Under the pieces are notes generated by a model, which did no database searches, was not told where the DNA came from, and saw only the letters and a program-made list of their open reading frames with translations. This document shows positions 44,557 through 53,676 of a stretch of DNA of 64,000 nt, one piece after another. The position numbers and the translations under genes were made by a program. Location: NCBI RefSeq assembly GCF_000526495.1, contig NZ_JAGE01000001.1, positions 3,294,001 to 3,358,000 on the forward strand, written 5' to 3'. Position 1 is the first letter of the stretch; every line of letters begins with the position of its first letter. The stretch is from Ruminiclostridium josui JCM 17888. GTDB lineage: Bacteria; Bacillota; Clostridia; Acetivibrionales; DSM-1351.

Positions 44557-44613
44557 GGAAAGGTACACTATTTTGAGGTATTAATTACTTCATTATCATG
44601 GGGGGTGCCTTGC

Positions 44614-44965
44614 TTGATTGATATACTATTTTACACAATATTTAATGTATTAAGCAATTTTTTCGTGATGATTGGGTACGTATCAAATGTGAATTCCTTC
44701 CCCCAGCCTTTAAAACCGGAGGAGGAGCAATACTATGTTGAGGCATACAAAAATGGTAGTGAGGAAGCAAGAAACATTCTAATTGAAAGAAACTTGAGGC
44801 TGGTTGCACATATAGTAAAAAAATACGGTTCGTGCGGCAGTGACAGTGATGACCTTATTTCAATAGGTACAATAGGTTTGATTAAAGCAATATCTACATT
44901 TAATATGGATAAAGGAACTCGTCTTGCAACCTATGCTGCCAGGTGTATAGAAAATGCAATTCTAA
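44614..44965 (+). CDS. sigK: sigK 5' half (interrupted RNA polymerase sigma-K)
   Basis: It encodes the pro-sequence MIDILFYTIFNVLSNFFVMI, then region 2: NILIERNLRLVAHIVKKYGS, DDLISIGTIGLIKAISTF and TRLATYAARCIENAIL. TTG 44614 follows GGGGGTG; GTG 44605 is possible. The frame enters the skin element at core ATTCTAA (44959-44965) and stops at 45045. Joined to 61359-61717 it makes 236 codons, the normal sigma-K length. Sigma-K directs late mother-cell transcription. Confidence 0.92.
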
Positions 44966-45140
44966 CACTACGGAAACATTCAGAGGCTAATACCACTACT
45001 CTACATTGGAAAGCATTTCAGATATGTCTGTTGTCAAAAAATTAAAAAGTAAAGGGTTTAAGTTTTCAAATTTAAGTATAAAGGTTACATATTACTAAAA
45101 CTTGTTTTAACCAATATAATGTAAACTTTTGGAGAAAGTA

Positions 45141-45169
45141 TTGAAAATAATGGTAAACAGTGGTATAAT
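45141..45169 (+). promoter_or_regulatory. Sigma-A promoter for the asnB-like gene
   Basis: TTGAAA (45141-45146), 17 bp, TATAAT (45164-45169). It lies about 145 bp before the ATG. Nothing else is seen between 45046 and 45312. Confidence 0.7.
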
Positions 45170-45312
45170 TTGGTAATAAAGAGAAAATATGAATCACATA
45201 ATATGTTGCAGATTATAAAATTATGTAATTTACCGTGAGGAGTTTGAGGTGTTTACAAAAACAGAAAACTAAAGTTTAAATGTTTGGTTCGTCTGTAGAA
45301 CGGAGAATTATA

Positions 45313-47241
45313 ATGTGTGGTATTGTGGGAGCTGTTTCGTTAGAAAATAGTATTCCTGACCGGTTAATTGAAAAAATGACTGGTGCTATCGTACATAGAG
45401 GACCGGACGGTGAGGGTTACTATTATAGTTCTATGGTTCAATTAGGCGCGAGAAGACTGAGTATCGTTGACACGAAGAATGGGGGACAACCCATGTTTAA
45501 TGAGAATAAGTCCATCGTTGCAGTATTTAACGGCGAAATATACAATTATATAGAATTAATGAATCAGTTAATTTCAAAGGGACATGCCTTTAATACATTA
45601 TGCGATGCTGAAGTTATTGTGCATTTATATGAGGAATATGGAGTGGAAATGCTGGAAAAAATTGATGGCCAGTTTTCATTCGCAGTATACGACCAGTATG
45701 GCAGTAGGGTGTTTATCGCTCGAGACAGGAATGGCATTTGTCCTCTTTTTTATTCTGTAGTAAATAATACAGTATATTTTGGATCGGAGATTAAAGCAAT
45801 TGCGCAGGTGGATGAAGTTGAAATTCGTCCAAGTATGCAGGGGTTGTACGAACAGTTTGTATACTGGTCACCTGCAGAGAGACGAACGGTTTTTGAGAAT
45901 ATCTATCAGATTCCATCATCAGGGTATGCCATAATTGATAAAAAAAATGGTTTACAGGTAAAACTATACCATCGTTTTAGTGACTATGCTCAAGAGTTTG
46001 ATTATAGTAGTATTAATGAGCTTAAGAATGAAATACGTACAACCCTTAAGAAAGCCATTTTAGAAAGGCTTATGTGTGATTCAGATGTAAAATGGGGAAT
46101 TTACTTAAGTGGAGGACTTGACTCTACGATTTTGATAAAATTATTATACGAATGTGGATATGATGAAATTCCTACATTTTCTCTAGGATTTAAAGATTAT
46201 AGAATTGATGAATCTGCATACCAGGCATTGGGTTTAGAAGGGAATAAAGGGCAACACACAAAAATTACGGTCAGTGATGAAGATATCATTTCACAACTTT
46301 CAAAAGTAATAAAACATTGTGAGGTTCCACTATATAAGTTGGGTGCTGTTCCAATGTATATGCTTTCCAAAGCAGCGCATAAAAATGGTGTCAAGTTTGT
46401 TTTGAGTGGAGAAGGAGCAGATGAGCTGTTTTATGGTTATGATATCTATAAAGAAACACTTTATAGAAAGTACTGTTCACTAAATCCCGCATCCAATATT
46501 CGTACAGATGGAATTAAAAATTTCATTCCATCGGGCAATATGATTAGCAGCTATGTACTAGAAGGTTATAAAAAATATTATTCAACTTTCTTCCAGGGAA
46601 GTAATGAGTTTATCTATTCTATGCAGTCACGCATTACAGCCAGTTCTTCTATTCTAGAATATTTCAATCAAGAAAACAAGGCATGCATTGACTTGAAAAA
46701 AATATCTGACGAGGTCTTTAAGCAATTTAGTTTGGAATCAAAAGAGTTGACTGTGTTAAAGAAGTGTCAAGCTGTTCAGATGCAATTACTTTTATCAGGT
46801 TATCTTTTATCAACACAAGGGGACCGGGTACTAATGGCAAATTCCGTAGAGGGAAGATATCCATTCCTTGATCGTCGCTTAATTAGACTTGCATATTCTA
46901 TTCCAGACAATTTAAAGTTAGCAGGTTACAATGAAAAGTATATTTTAAAAGAAACATTTTCTGATATTGTACCTGAACCAATCATAAAAAGAGCCAAGTA
47001 TCAATACTCTACACCAGGAGTAGAGCTTTTCTTAAAAAATATTAATCAATTTGAAACCTATTTGACTAAAAACACCTTTGATAAGTATGGTGTTTTTGAT
47101 TACGGTAAAGTCCATAAGCTAATAAAAGAATTAAAGGAAAATTCAGATAATTTTCAAAGAAATATTACACAAGATATGACTATGATTTATGTGATTACAA
47201 CACATATGCTTTTTGAATCAGCCTATGGAAAATTTGTTTAG
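45313..47241 (+). CDS. AsnB-like glutamine-dependent asparagine synthetase
   Basis: The protein is 642 aa. It is read from ATG 45313, so that Cys2 (MCGIVGAVS) becomes the catalytic N-terminal Cys of the glutaminase domain; CGGAG is 7 nt upstream. Domain 1 (about 2-210) contains MTGAIVHRGPDGEG and VFNGEIYNYIEL. The ATP-pyrophosphatase domain has the PP-loop YLSGGLDST (about 260). Reaction: Asp + Gln + ATP to Asn, or a related amidation. It lies just upstream of the peptide cluster on the same strand. It could be housekeeping cargo, a tailoring enzyme or an immunity factor. Confidence 0.85.
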   Translation: MCGIVGAVSLENSIPDRLIEKMTGAIVHRGPDGEGYYYSSMVQLGARRLSIVDTKNGGQPMFNENKSIVAVFNGEIYNYIELMNQLISKGHAFNTLCDAEVIVHLYEEYGVEMLEKIDGQFSFAVYDQYGSRVFIARDRNGICPLFYSVVNNTVYFGSEIKAIAQVDEVEIRPSMQGLYEQFVYWSPAERRTVFENIYQIPSSGYAIIDKKNGLQVKLYHRFSDYAQEFDYSSINELKNEIRTTLKKAILERLMCDSDVKWGIYLSGGLDSTILIKLLYECGYDEIPTFSLGFKDYRIDESAYQALGLEGNKGQHTKITVSDEDIISQLSKVIKHCEVPLYKLGAVPMYMLSKAAHKNGVKFVLSGEGADELFYGYDIYKETLYRKYCSLNPASNIRTDGIKNFIPSGNMISSYVLEGYKKYYSTFFQGSNEFIYSMQSRITASSSILEYFNQENKACIDLKKISDEVFKQFSLESKELTVLKKCQAVQMQLLLSGYLLSTQGDRVLMANSVEGRYPFLDRRLIRLAYSIPDNLKLAGYNEKYILKETFSDIVPEPIIKRAKYQYSTPGVELFLKNINQFETYLTKNTFDKYGVFDYGKVHKLIKELKENSDNFQRNITQDMTMIYVITTHMLFESAYGKFV

Positions 47242-47428
47242 AATAGGTTTTACATAAATACAATGAAATAATTTATGTATAAGAATTCCTTTTATATTTG
47301 GATAAATCCAATTATTTAAGAGGAAATCTTATCATATATCAAATGATAAATAAAGTTTTGTGCTTAGTGTTTGACATTTGAGCAAAGCGGTACAAGACTT
47401 GGTTTATTGAACAAAGGAGGTGAAACGT

Positions 47429-47554
47429 ATGTTAAAGCACACCAGATACAATTGTGCAACAAGTATCGTAACGGGGACAGTTCAAGTAAGCCCCGGAGCA
47501 TCGACTACATGTACTGGATCAGCTTGTTCATGTTGCAGCTGCACATGTTGCTAA
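47429..47554 (+). CDS. SagA-like TOMM precursor peptide
   Basis: This 41-aa ORF has a perfect AGGAGG (47415-47420), 8 nt before ATG. The leader MLKHTRYNCATSIVTGTVQV plus SPG parallels streptolysin S SagA (MLKFTSN..ATSVAETTQVAPG). The core after Gly23 is 18 residues, ASTTCTGSACSCCSCTCC, of which 15 are Ser, Thr or Cys, ideal for conversion to thiazolines and oxazolines. SagB, SagC and SagD follow in order. The mature product is presumably an exported cytolysin or bacteriocin. Confidence 0.88.
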   Translation: MLKHTRYNCATSIVTGTVQVSPGASTTCTGSACSCCSCTCC

Positions 47555-47649
47555 TTCGATAGTACATAAGATTATTCTAGGTTAATCTTCATAAAGATTA
47601 ATTGGTTGCATTTTATAAACTGCGACTTTGCAAGTATCTTTATCGAAGA

Positions 47650-47691
47650 ATGAGCAGGTTGGAGTTTATGTAACAATTCTAACCTGCTCAT
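47650..47691 (+). terminator. Intercistronic hairpin between precursor and sagB
   Basis: The ATGAGCAGGTTGGA/TCTAACCTGCTCAT stem (14 bp, one G-U) has a 14-nt loop and no T-run. It resembles the partial terminator after sagA in streptococci, which makes precursor mRNA exceed enzyme mRNA. A smaller TTAATCTT/AAGATTAA hairpin lies at 47582-47601. Confidence 0.6.
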
Positions 47692-47750
47692 AAAGTACAA
47701 ATAACACCTTTTAATTTATAAAGAGGTTAAATATAAAAGGAGATGTTTAC

Positions 47751-48689
47751 ATGGATAGCAAGGGGAAGAAGTATTTAGAAGAACATGCACATTATCGTGA
47801 AACTATAAGTATGAGTTCACAATATGCTTTGATTTCACCTTATGCCGATACTACAGTTGTTTGCACCCCTGAAGTAGTACTAAAGGGAATATATCACTCT
47901 AGGGTAAATCGATTTATTAGTGAAGAGTATTTGCTTAATTTTCGTACATACAGCGCAAGGCTTGACTTTAGAATTGGAATTAGCAGATTTCGTGCAAGGG
48001 ATGCAATGCTTTCATTTGCAATGCGTAATAAAAAAGAACAGGCATATGATGACATAATAAAACTCCCCAAGGCAAAAAAAATAAAAGCTAATTTCAGTGC
48101 AGTGTTACAAGCTAGAAGAAGTGTAAGAACATTTAAAGGCTCTATTCCTTTAAATGACTTCGCAACCATTCTTTACTACTCACAGGGGATTACAGGATAT
48201 CTGCAATTAAAAGATAAAGAGGCGGATGCAGAACGTATTATGCTTCGTGCTGCTCCATCAGGAGGCGGCTTTTACCCAATTAAACTATATATTGTTGCAT
48301 GGAATATCGATGGACTGGAGAAGGGGATTTATGAATATTATCCTTATACACATTCTCTCAGGTTAATAGAGAAGGGATATAGTGAGGAAGATTTGAATGC
48401 TCTTGCTGGTTTTGGAGATATAAAAGTTGAAGATTCAGCTTTTTGTATTGCATATGTATATGAATTGTATACAAATTCTCATAAATACGGTAATGCGGGT
48501 GCTGCGTATGCATTCATTGAAGCAGGGGAAATAGCAGAAAATGCACAGTTGACTACAACGGCACTGGGATATGGTGCATGTGATTTAGGAGGATATGATA
48601 AGCAATTTATTGAAAAAAGATTTGGCCTTGATGGACTTAGTAAGCAAGTCATACATTTTACAGTTTTTGGAAATGGAGGAGTTATTTAA
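47751..48689 (+). CDS. SagB-type FMN-dependent azoline dehydrogenase
   Basis: This 312-aa protein has GGAGATG upstream. The nitroreductase-like domain (about 105-312) has the FMN contacts RRSVRTFKGSI (about 122-132) and APSGGGFYPIKLYI (about 165-178), and ends with LGYGACDLGGYD and a C-terminal strand. It oxidises azolines to azoles on the modified precursor. Its stop overlaps the sagC ATG by 1 nt. The N-terminal about 100 residues are the usual SagB extension. Confidence 0.88.
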   Translation: MDSKGKKYLEEHAHYRETISMSSQYALISPYADTTVVCTPEVVLKGIYHSRVNRFISEEYLLNFRTYSARLDFRIGISRFRARDAMLSFAMRNKKEQAYDDIIKLPKAKKIKANFSAVLQARRSVRTFKGSIPLNDFATILYYSQGITGYLQLKDKEADAERIMLRAAPSGGGFYPIKLYIVAWNIDGLEKGIYEYYPYTHSLRLIEKGYSEEDLNALAGFGDIKVEDSAFCIAYVYELYTNSHKYGNAGAAYAFIEAGEIAENAQLTTTALGYGACDLGGYDKQFIEKRFGLDGLSKQVIHFTVFGNGGVI

Positions 48690-49795
48690 TGTCTAAAGAT
48701 TCTAATAATTTGGTTTTTCGTGATAATGTAAATGTTTATGATAATGGTGCAAATGAAATTCGTTTGCGTATGGGCGTATTAAATTATGAGGAAGCAGAAT
48801 TAGATTTGTCTACATTAACAGAAAATTTGGCTACTTTTATGAGAAAGGTATTTAATGATCTTCAAAGTGAAGAGGGGTACAATGAGGAAACTATTAATGA
48901 AGTACTTCTGGAGCCATATGAAAAAGAAGTGGTGCAATCATTATTAAACGAGCTTCGTGCAACAAACTATATTACATCGGTTGAAACAAAGGGTATAGAT
49001 GAAGAGCTGACACTAGCTTTGTTAGGATATTTACAACATGAAGATATTAAATCGGAAGATGATGCAGATAAAAAGCAAGTTTTATTTTTTGCAGATGATG
49101 AATATACTGTGAATTCGGCTATAAGTCTTGCAAAAGAAATGAATTTTAATTTAAATATCATGGATGCTCAAACAATGCAGGAAATTAAAAATGCAGATTT
49201 GACTTCCAATATGGATGGCTTGTCTCGTGTACAACAGATGAGTCATTTTAAAGATATGTTTAAGAAGTATGATGCTGTTGTTGGTTGTATGAAAAACCTC
49301 TCTATTATTTTAATGAGAAACATAAATCGAATTTGTCTAGAAGCTGAAATTCCAATAGTTTTTACTTTTATTGATGGACCAGTGGTTTGTGCACTTGCTA
49401 CTAATCCATATTCCACAGGATGCTTAGAATGCTTTGAATTGAGAGCCCTTGCAAGATTGGAAGACCATGTTCAATATCACAATTTTGTTAAGGTTGAAAA
49501 AAATTCATCGAAGTATACGTCTAAAGGAAATAAAGGACTTGTTCCATTATTAAACTTGTTGGTGAACTTAGCAGTTTCTGAGGCTTATTTGATAAGAAAA
49601 ATCGGGGTTTCTAAATTTACCGGAAGATTGTTAACTATTTACCTTCCAACTCTTGAGATACAGGCTCAGGATATTTTACGTGTGCCGTTCTGTCCTGCAT
49701 GTGGTGCTGTTTCTAAGATTAAGTTGGAAGAGAAAAATATTTCGTCACGTGCATTAGTAGATGAAATGGTTGCTAATACAATTAAGATTAAATAA
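48689..49795 (+). CDS. SagC-type cyclodehydratase partner (ThiF/E1-like)
   Basis: The protein is 368 aa. A winged-helix-like peptide-binding N-domain covers about 1-110. An E1-like domain follows with KYDAVVGCMKNL (about 190-201). The zinc tetra-Cys site is TGCLECFE (about 248) plus PFCPACGAVS (about 335-344). There is no adenylating ATP loop, as usual for SagC. It recognises the leader peptide and presents the core to SagD. It is translationally coupled to sagB. Confidence 0.85.
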   Translation: MSKDSNNLVFRDNVNVYDNGANEIRLRMGVLNYEEAELDLSTLTENLATFMRKVFNDLQSEEGYNEETINEVLLEPYEKEVVQSLLNELRATNYITSVETKGIDEELTLALLGYLQHEDIKSEDDADKKQVLFFADDEYTVNSAISLAKEMNFNLNIMDAQTMQEIKNADLTSNMDGLSRVQQMSHFKDMFKKYDAVVGCMKNLSIILMRNINRICLEAEIPIVFTFIDGPVVCALATNPYSTGCLECFELRALARLEDHVQYHNFVKVEKNSSKYTSKGNKGLVPLLNLLVNLAVSEAYLIRKIGVSKFTGRLLTIYLPTLEIQAQDILRVPFCPACGAVSKIKLEEKNISSRALVDEMVANTIKIK

Positions 49796-49819
49796 ATATT
49801 AAAAATATGGAGTGGTAAT

Positions 49820-51178
49820 ATGATAAGATTTTATCCATCGTATGAACATATTATGAATCAATATAAATATATTGGTGGAAATCAAACAGGCATTTTGCAT
49901 GGGGTTTTAGCACCTATGGTTCACATGCCGCCTGAGCCTTGTCTAAAATCTGTAACAGGACGTATGCCCAACTATCATAAAATAACTTTCAATAATCCTG
50001 AGAAACATGTTGAGTACCATCTGAGTGGATATGGAATGTATCATGAGGAAGCATTGATTAAGTTAATTGGGGAAAGTGTAGAACGTTATTCGTCTGTAAG
50101 TACAGAAAAGATTTTAAGAGAGAAAGCAGTTTATTGTAGTTATAAAGAAATGAAAAAGCAAGGAAAGGTAATGCCATTAGAATACCTTAATATTTTTTCC
50201 AGTGAGCAGCAAAAGGTCTTAGCCCAGATGATGCCAGAATATTCACCTGTACATGCAACAGAAGACGATATCATCGGGTGGATTAAATGTGCATCATTGG
50301 TTCATCCTGGTGAAGACGTATGGGTACCTATGCAAATATTGTGTATCGGATTTGTTAAGAATTCTGAGAAAGGTGAAAAATTCTTTACACCTTCCTTTTC
50401 AACAGGAACTGCATCCCATCGTTCATTAAAAAAAGCTTTATTAAATGCATTAGTGGAATATATCCAAATAGATTCTTTTGTCCTTTCATGGTACACAAAG
50501 CATAAATCTAAAAGAGTTATAATAGATGACCCGGATGTTTTAAAATGTCTTGAAGATTGCGGACTTGGAAAGGATTCTCCTTATGAGGTGATTCCATTAC
50601 TTGTAACTATGCCAGATATGGACTTACCGGTTTATCTTAATATACTTAAGAGAAAAGATAAAAAGCTTCCATATTTAATTGTTGGTACCCAAGGAGATTT
50701 GAATGCAAAAAATGGTGTTTTAAGAGGCTCAATGGAGGCGACAGCCATCATATTTATGCATATGTTTAATGCATTGTTTGATCCTGAAAAAATAGAATTT
50801 TCTAATACCACATCTGCATTTGCAGATTTGGATACCAATGTTTTATATTATGGGGTTCCCGATAAAGCAAAAGAAATTGATGCTTTATTGGAGCAACTTA
50901 CAGGAGAGACAATAAAATTGTCGGAAATAGAATCTCGTTGGGAAAACGATGTTGATGCTCAAATTTCACATTTGCTAAAAGAAGTAGCAAAAGTTAGTGA
51001 ATATGCAGTTTATGTAGATATTACACCGCCTGAGGTTATAGATAAAGGGTGGAGTGTTATAAGAACATTGATACCTGAACTTTGTGGTATGTGTTTACCT
51101 GGTTTTCCTTTTAAGAATCATCCTAGAATGAAGAAATTTGGTGGTGTAACAAATGAATATCCACATCCTTTGCCATAG
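49820..51178 (+). CDS. SagD-type YcaO cyclodehydratase
   Basis: This 452-aa protein contains the YcaO ATP-binding motifs GMYHEEALIKLIGESVERYS (about 74-93), SFSTGTASHRSLKKALLNAL (about 193-212) with VEYIQ, and RGSMEATAIIF (about 298). The C-terminus ends YPHPLP, the proline-rich tail needed for catalysis in TOMM YcaO proteins. It phosphorylates the amide backbone with ATP to cyclise Cys, Ser and Thr. The last 26 nt overlap the protease gene. Confidence 0.9.
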   Translation: MIRFYPSYEHIMNQYKYIGGNQTGILHGVLAPMVHMPPEPCLKSVTGRMPNYHKITFNNPEKHVEYHLSGYGMYHEEALIKLIGESVERYSSVSTEKILREKAVYCSYKEMKKQGKVMPLEYLNIFSSEQQKVLAQMMPEYSPVHATEDDIIGWIKCASLVHPGEDVWVPMQILCIGFVKNSEKGEKFFTPSFSTGTASHRSLKKALLNALVEYIQIDSFVLSWYTKHKSKRVIIDDPDVLKCLEDCGLGKDSPYEVIPLLVTMPDMDLPVYLNILKRKDKKLPYLIVGTQGDLNAKNGVLRGSMEATAIIFMHMFNALFDPEKIEFSNTTSAFADLDTNVLYYGVPDKAKEIDALLEQLTGETIKLSEIESRWENDVDAQISHLLKEVAKVSEYAVYVDITPPEVIDKGWSVIRTLIPELCGMCLPGFPFKNHPRMKKFGGVTNEYPHPLP

Positions 51179-51815
51179 CCTTTTAGTACTATTAGCAACG
51201 GTGTACCCAGTTTCGATTCCACAAATTGCTCTCAACTTTACCAGAGGGTACCCAAGAAAAAATCAACAAATTTTATATTTAATGAATTGTGTAATCGTAA
51301 GTTCTGCTTTATTATTACTAAGCTTAATTTTAATACCTATGCACGGTAAGATTGTTATTATGTCCGAATTTATATGGTATATAATGGCAATCATTTCTGC
51401 GCCTGTGTTAATTGCTATAGAATTAGCTGTTGGCGGAATAATGCTTAGGTTATTAAAAATAAAGGTCAAAGGGATTTCCATAAATGCAAACTGGTCAAGG
51501 ATTTCTGTATTTGGATGCATTTTAACTGTCCTCCTTGCAATCATTGAAGAACTTATATATAGACAACTGTGGAGTACTGTAATTATAGATAATTTAAACT
51601 GGGGTATTGGTGCATTTGTATTTATAAGTTCCGTTGTGTATGGTTTAAACCATCTCTATTATGGATTTACGACATTTTTGCAAAAAACTATTAGTGGGAT
51701 TATCTTTGCAGTTATATTTTTGCTTAGTGGAGGATGTATCCTTGTTCCGCTTATTGCACATTCATTACAGAATATAATTATTCTAATTATGGGGAGATGC
51801 AAGAAAAATGGATAA
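51153..51815 (+). CDS. CPBP (CAAX/ABI) membrane protease, SagE-like
   Basis: The protein is 220 aa with about six transmembrane helices. The CPBP motifs are intact: AIIEELIYRQLW (EExxxR, about 131), VYGLNHLYYGF (about 163) and LIAHSLQN (His, about 204). In SLS clusters SagE is thought to remove the leader and/or give self-immunity. It overlaps sagD by 26 nt and the next gene by 8 nt. Confidence 0.8.
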   Translation: MNIHILCHSLLVLLATVYPVSIPQIALNFTRGYPRKNQQILYLMNCVIVSSALLLLSLILIPMHGKIVIMSEFIWYIMAIISAPVLIAIELAVGGIMLRLLKIKVKGISINANWSRISVFGCILTVLLAIIEELIYRQLWSTVIIDNLNWGIGAFVFISSVVYGLNHLYYGFTTFLQKTISGIIFAVIFLLSGGCILVPLIAHSLQNIIILIMGRCKKNG

Positions 51816-52539
51816 ATCTTTAATTGTTGCTGTTGTTGGTTACTGTTGTATGTTTGTATGGCTTTTTATATTTAAGCAGTCTTATAAAAATACATATACA
51901 AAAAATAGGATAACCCTTTTTATGTCGTCCTTGTTTGGATTACCGGCATCCTACTCTTATTCGGTTTTTGCATCTTTTTTATATTGTGCTTTGCCTACAA
52001 TAAGTTGTATTGTTGTGGCAAGAACGGCAAAAATCCATATTTTTAACTTATTTCCCTTTGTGATGAGTCTTAAGATTTTTGCAACGATAATCCTTGGAGT
52101 CGTGGCTGCTATGTCATTAGTATCTGTATTCATTATTGTTAGCCTGAAGTTAGTGCCGAGTATGGATATTGCAAGTGAGATATCCAGAATTAAATGGATA
52201 GAAGGTATTTTTCAAATACCAAAAAAGGTAGCATGGTTATTACCGATTTTAAGTGCAAGTTTTGAAGAAGTATTTTTTAGAGGAGTATTTCTTAAAGGGT
52301 TGGTTTCAAATGGTATGAATACTGGTATAGCAGTTCTTCTGATTACTGTAGCTTTTGTATTAAATCAGGTTTTATTGACAGATACAAAGGTACAGGGATT
52401 GGTTCTTGGTTTTTCTAGTTTTTCTATTTCTATAGTAGGAAGTATTATGTTTTTTGCAACTGGTAGCATTATTCCGTCCATGATTATGCATGCTTCCTTT
52501 GCAGGGTTTTATGCAAACGGAAATGATTATAAGTCATAG
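51808..52539 (+). CDS. Second CPBP-family membrane protein
   Basis: The protein is 243 aa with several hydrophobic helices. SFEEVFFRGVFLKG (about 150) keeps EExxxR and SMIMHASFAGF (about 225) keeps the last His. The middle motif reads VLNQVLL, with Gln in place of the usual His, so activity is doubtful. It may be a dedicated immunity protein paired with the active SagE-like enzyme. Confidence 0.75.
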   Translation: MDKSLIVAVVGYCCMFVWLFIFKQSYKNTYTKNRITLFMSSLFGLPASYSYSVFASFLYCALPTISCIVVARTAKIHIFNLFPFVMSLKIFATIILGVVAAMSLVSVFIIVSLKLVPSMDIASEISRIKWIEGIFQIPKKVAWLLPILSASFEEVFFRGVFLKGLVSNGMNTGIAVLLITVAFVLNQVLLTDTKVQGLVLGFSSFSISIVGSIMFFATGSIIPSMIMHASFAGFYANGNDYKS

Positions 52540-52692
52540 GTTTAAAACTATGATATAATTATTGTATACTTGGAATATTATGGTAAGGCGTCTTACCATT
52601 AATCTTTGGATACATATAGCAAATGCCAAACGCCTGCACTGGCGTATTTCATAAGCTTTGAACATTATTTAGTAAAGGAGCGTATTGCTATA

Positions 52693-53616
52693 ATGATTAC
52701 AGTTGATTCACTTAGTATTAAGTATAAAGACTTCTGTGCTGTGGATAATATTTCCTTCTCGGTAAATAAGTGTGAGATTTTTGGTATTATTGGAGCTAAT
52801 GGAGTGGGAAAAACATCTACAGTTGAGTGCATTGAAGGCCTTCGTAAGCCAACAAGTGGCAGAATTAGTGTTATGGGGCTTGATCCTTGGAAGGATAGAA
52901 AAAAGCTACAAGAAATAATGGGAGTTCAATTACAGGATACTTCTTATCAGGACCGGGCAAAAGTATATGAAATTTGTGAATTGTTTTCTTCTTTTTACAA
53001 TAATCCTATGCCCTATAATGAATTACTTAATACAATGGGGTTAGAAGAAAAAAGGAAGTCATATATTTCCAAACTCTCTGGTGGGCAAAAACAAAAATTG
53101 GCTATAGTATTATCGTTAATTTCAAATCCTAAATTAGTTTTCTTGGATGAGCTTACAACAGGTTTGGATCCAAAAGCACGCAGACAGATGTGGGATTTGA
53201 TTTTAAAGCTGCGTGAAAATGGGCTTACAATTGTAATTGTTTCACACTTTATGGATGAGGTGGAAACCCTTTGTGACAGAATTGCAATAATGAGTAAGGG
53301 TCACATACAAAACATAGGGACAGTTGACAGTATTATTAGCAAATACAATTTAAAGCAAAAAATATCTTTCAAGGCTGCCAATCTTGATATTGAAAGCATG
53401 AAAAAGTTAGGGTTTGAAGTAACCGTACAAAAGGAAAATGATGTTATTACTATGCTTGGTAAAGCTGATGATTATGTAAGTCGCGTGTTAGCATATTTAA
53501 CTGAGAATAATATAGCGTATAAGGATTTAACTGTTAAAAGCCCAGATTTAGAAGATGTATTTCTGGATATGGTTGGATATGTGCCGGAAGATGAAGTTAC
53601 TCATGATAAAAATTAA
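52693..53616 (+). CDS. ABC exporter ATPase (SagG-like)
   Basis: The protein is 307 aa. ATG 52693 has AAAGGAG 12 nt upstream; the longer frame from 52606 has no site. Walker A is GANGVGKTS (about 36-44), the signature LSGGQKQKLAI (about 135), Walker B LVFLDELTTGLDP (about 155-167) and the H-loop VSHFMDEVE. The DrrA/CcmA type pairs with the ABC-2 permease that follows. It probably exports the mature peptide and confers resistance. Confidence 0.88.
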   Translation: MITVDSLSIKYKDFCAVDNISFSVNKCEIFGIIGANGVGKTSTVECIEGLRKPTSGRISVMGLDPWKDRKKLQEIMGVQLQDTSYQDRAKVYEICELFSSFYNNPMPYNELLNTMGLEEKRKSYISKLSGGQKQKLAIVLSLISNPKLVFLDELTTGLDPKARRQMWDLILKLRENGLTIVIVSHFMDEVETLCDRIAIMSKGHIQNIGTVDSIISKYNLKQKISFKAANLDIESMKKLGFEVTVQKENDVITMLGKADDYVSRVLAYLTENNIAYKDLTVKSPDLEDVFLDMVGYVPEDEVTHDKN

Positions 53617-53676
53617 AAGATATGCCATTATTCATTACTAATTGAACCACCATGGGGTGGCGAAGTGGAGGTTACA

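Noticed and set aside
47371-47562. 63-codon ORF over the peptide precursor
   Set aside because: It is in the wrong frame and lacks a ribosome binding site; the AGGAGG and leader homology define the 41-aa gene at 47429.
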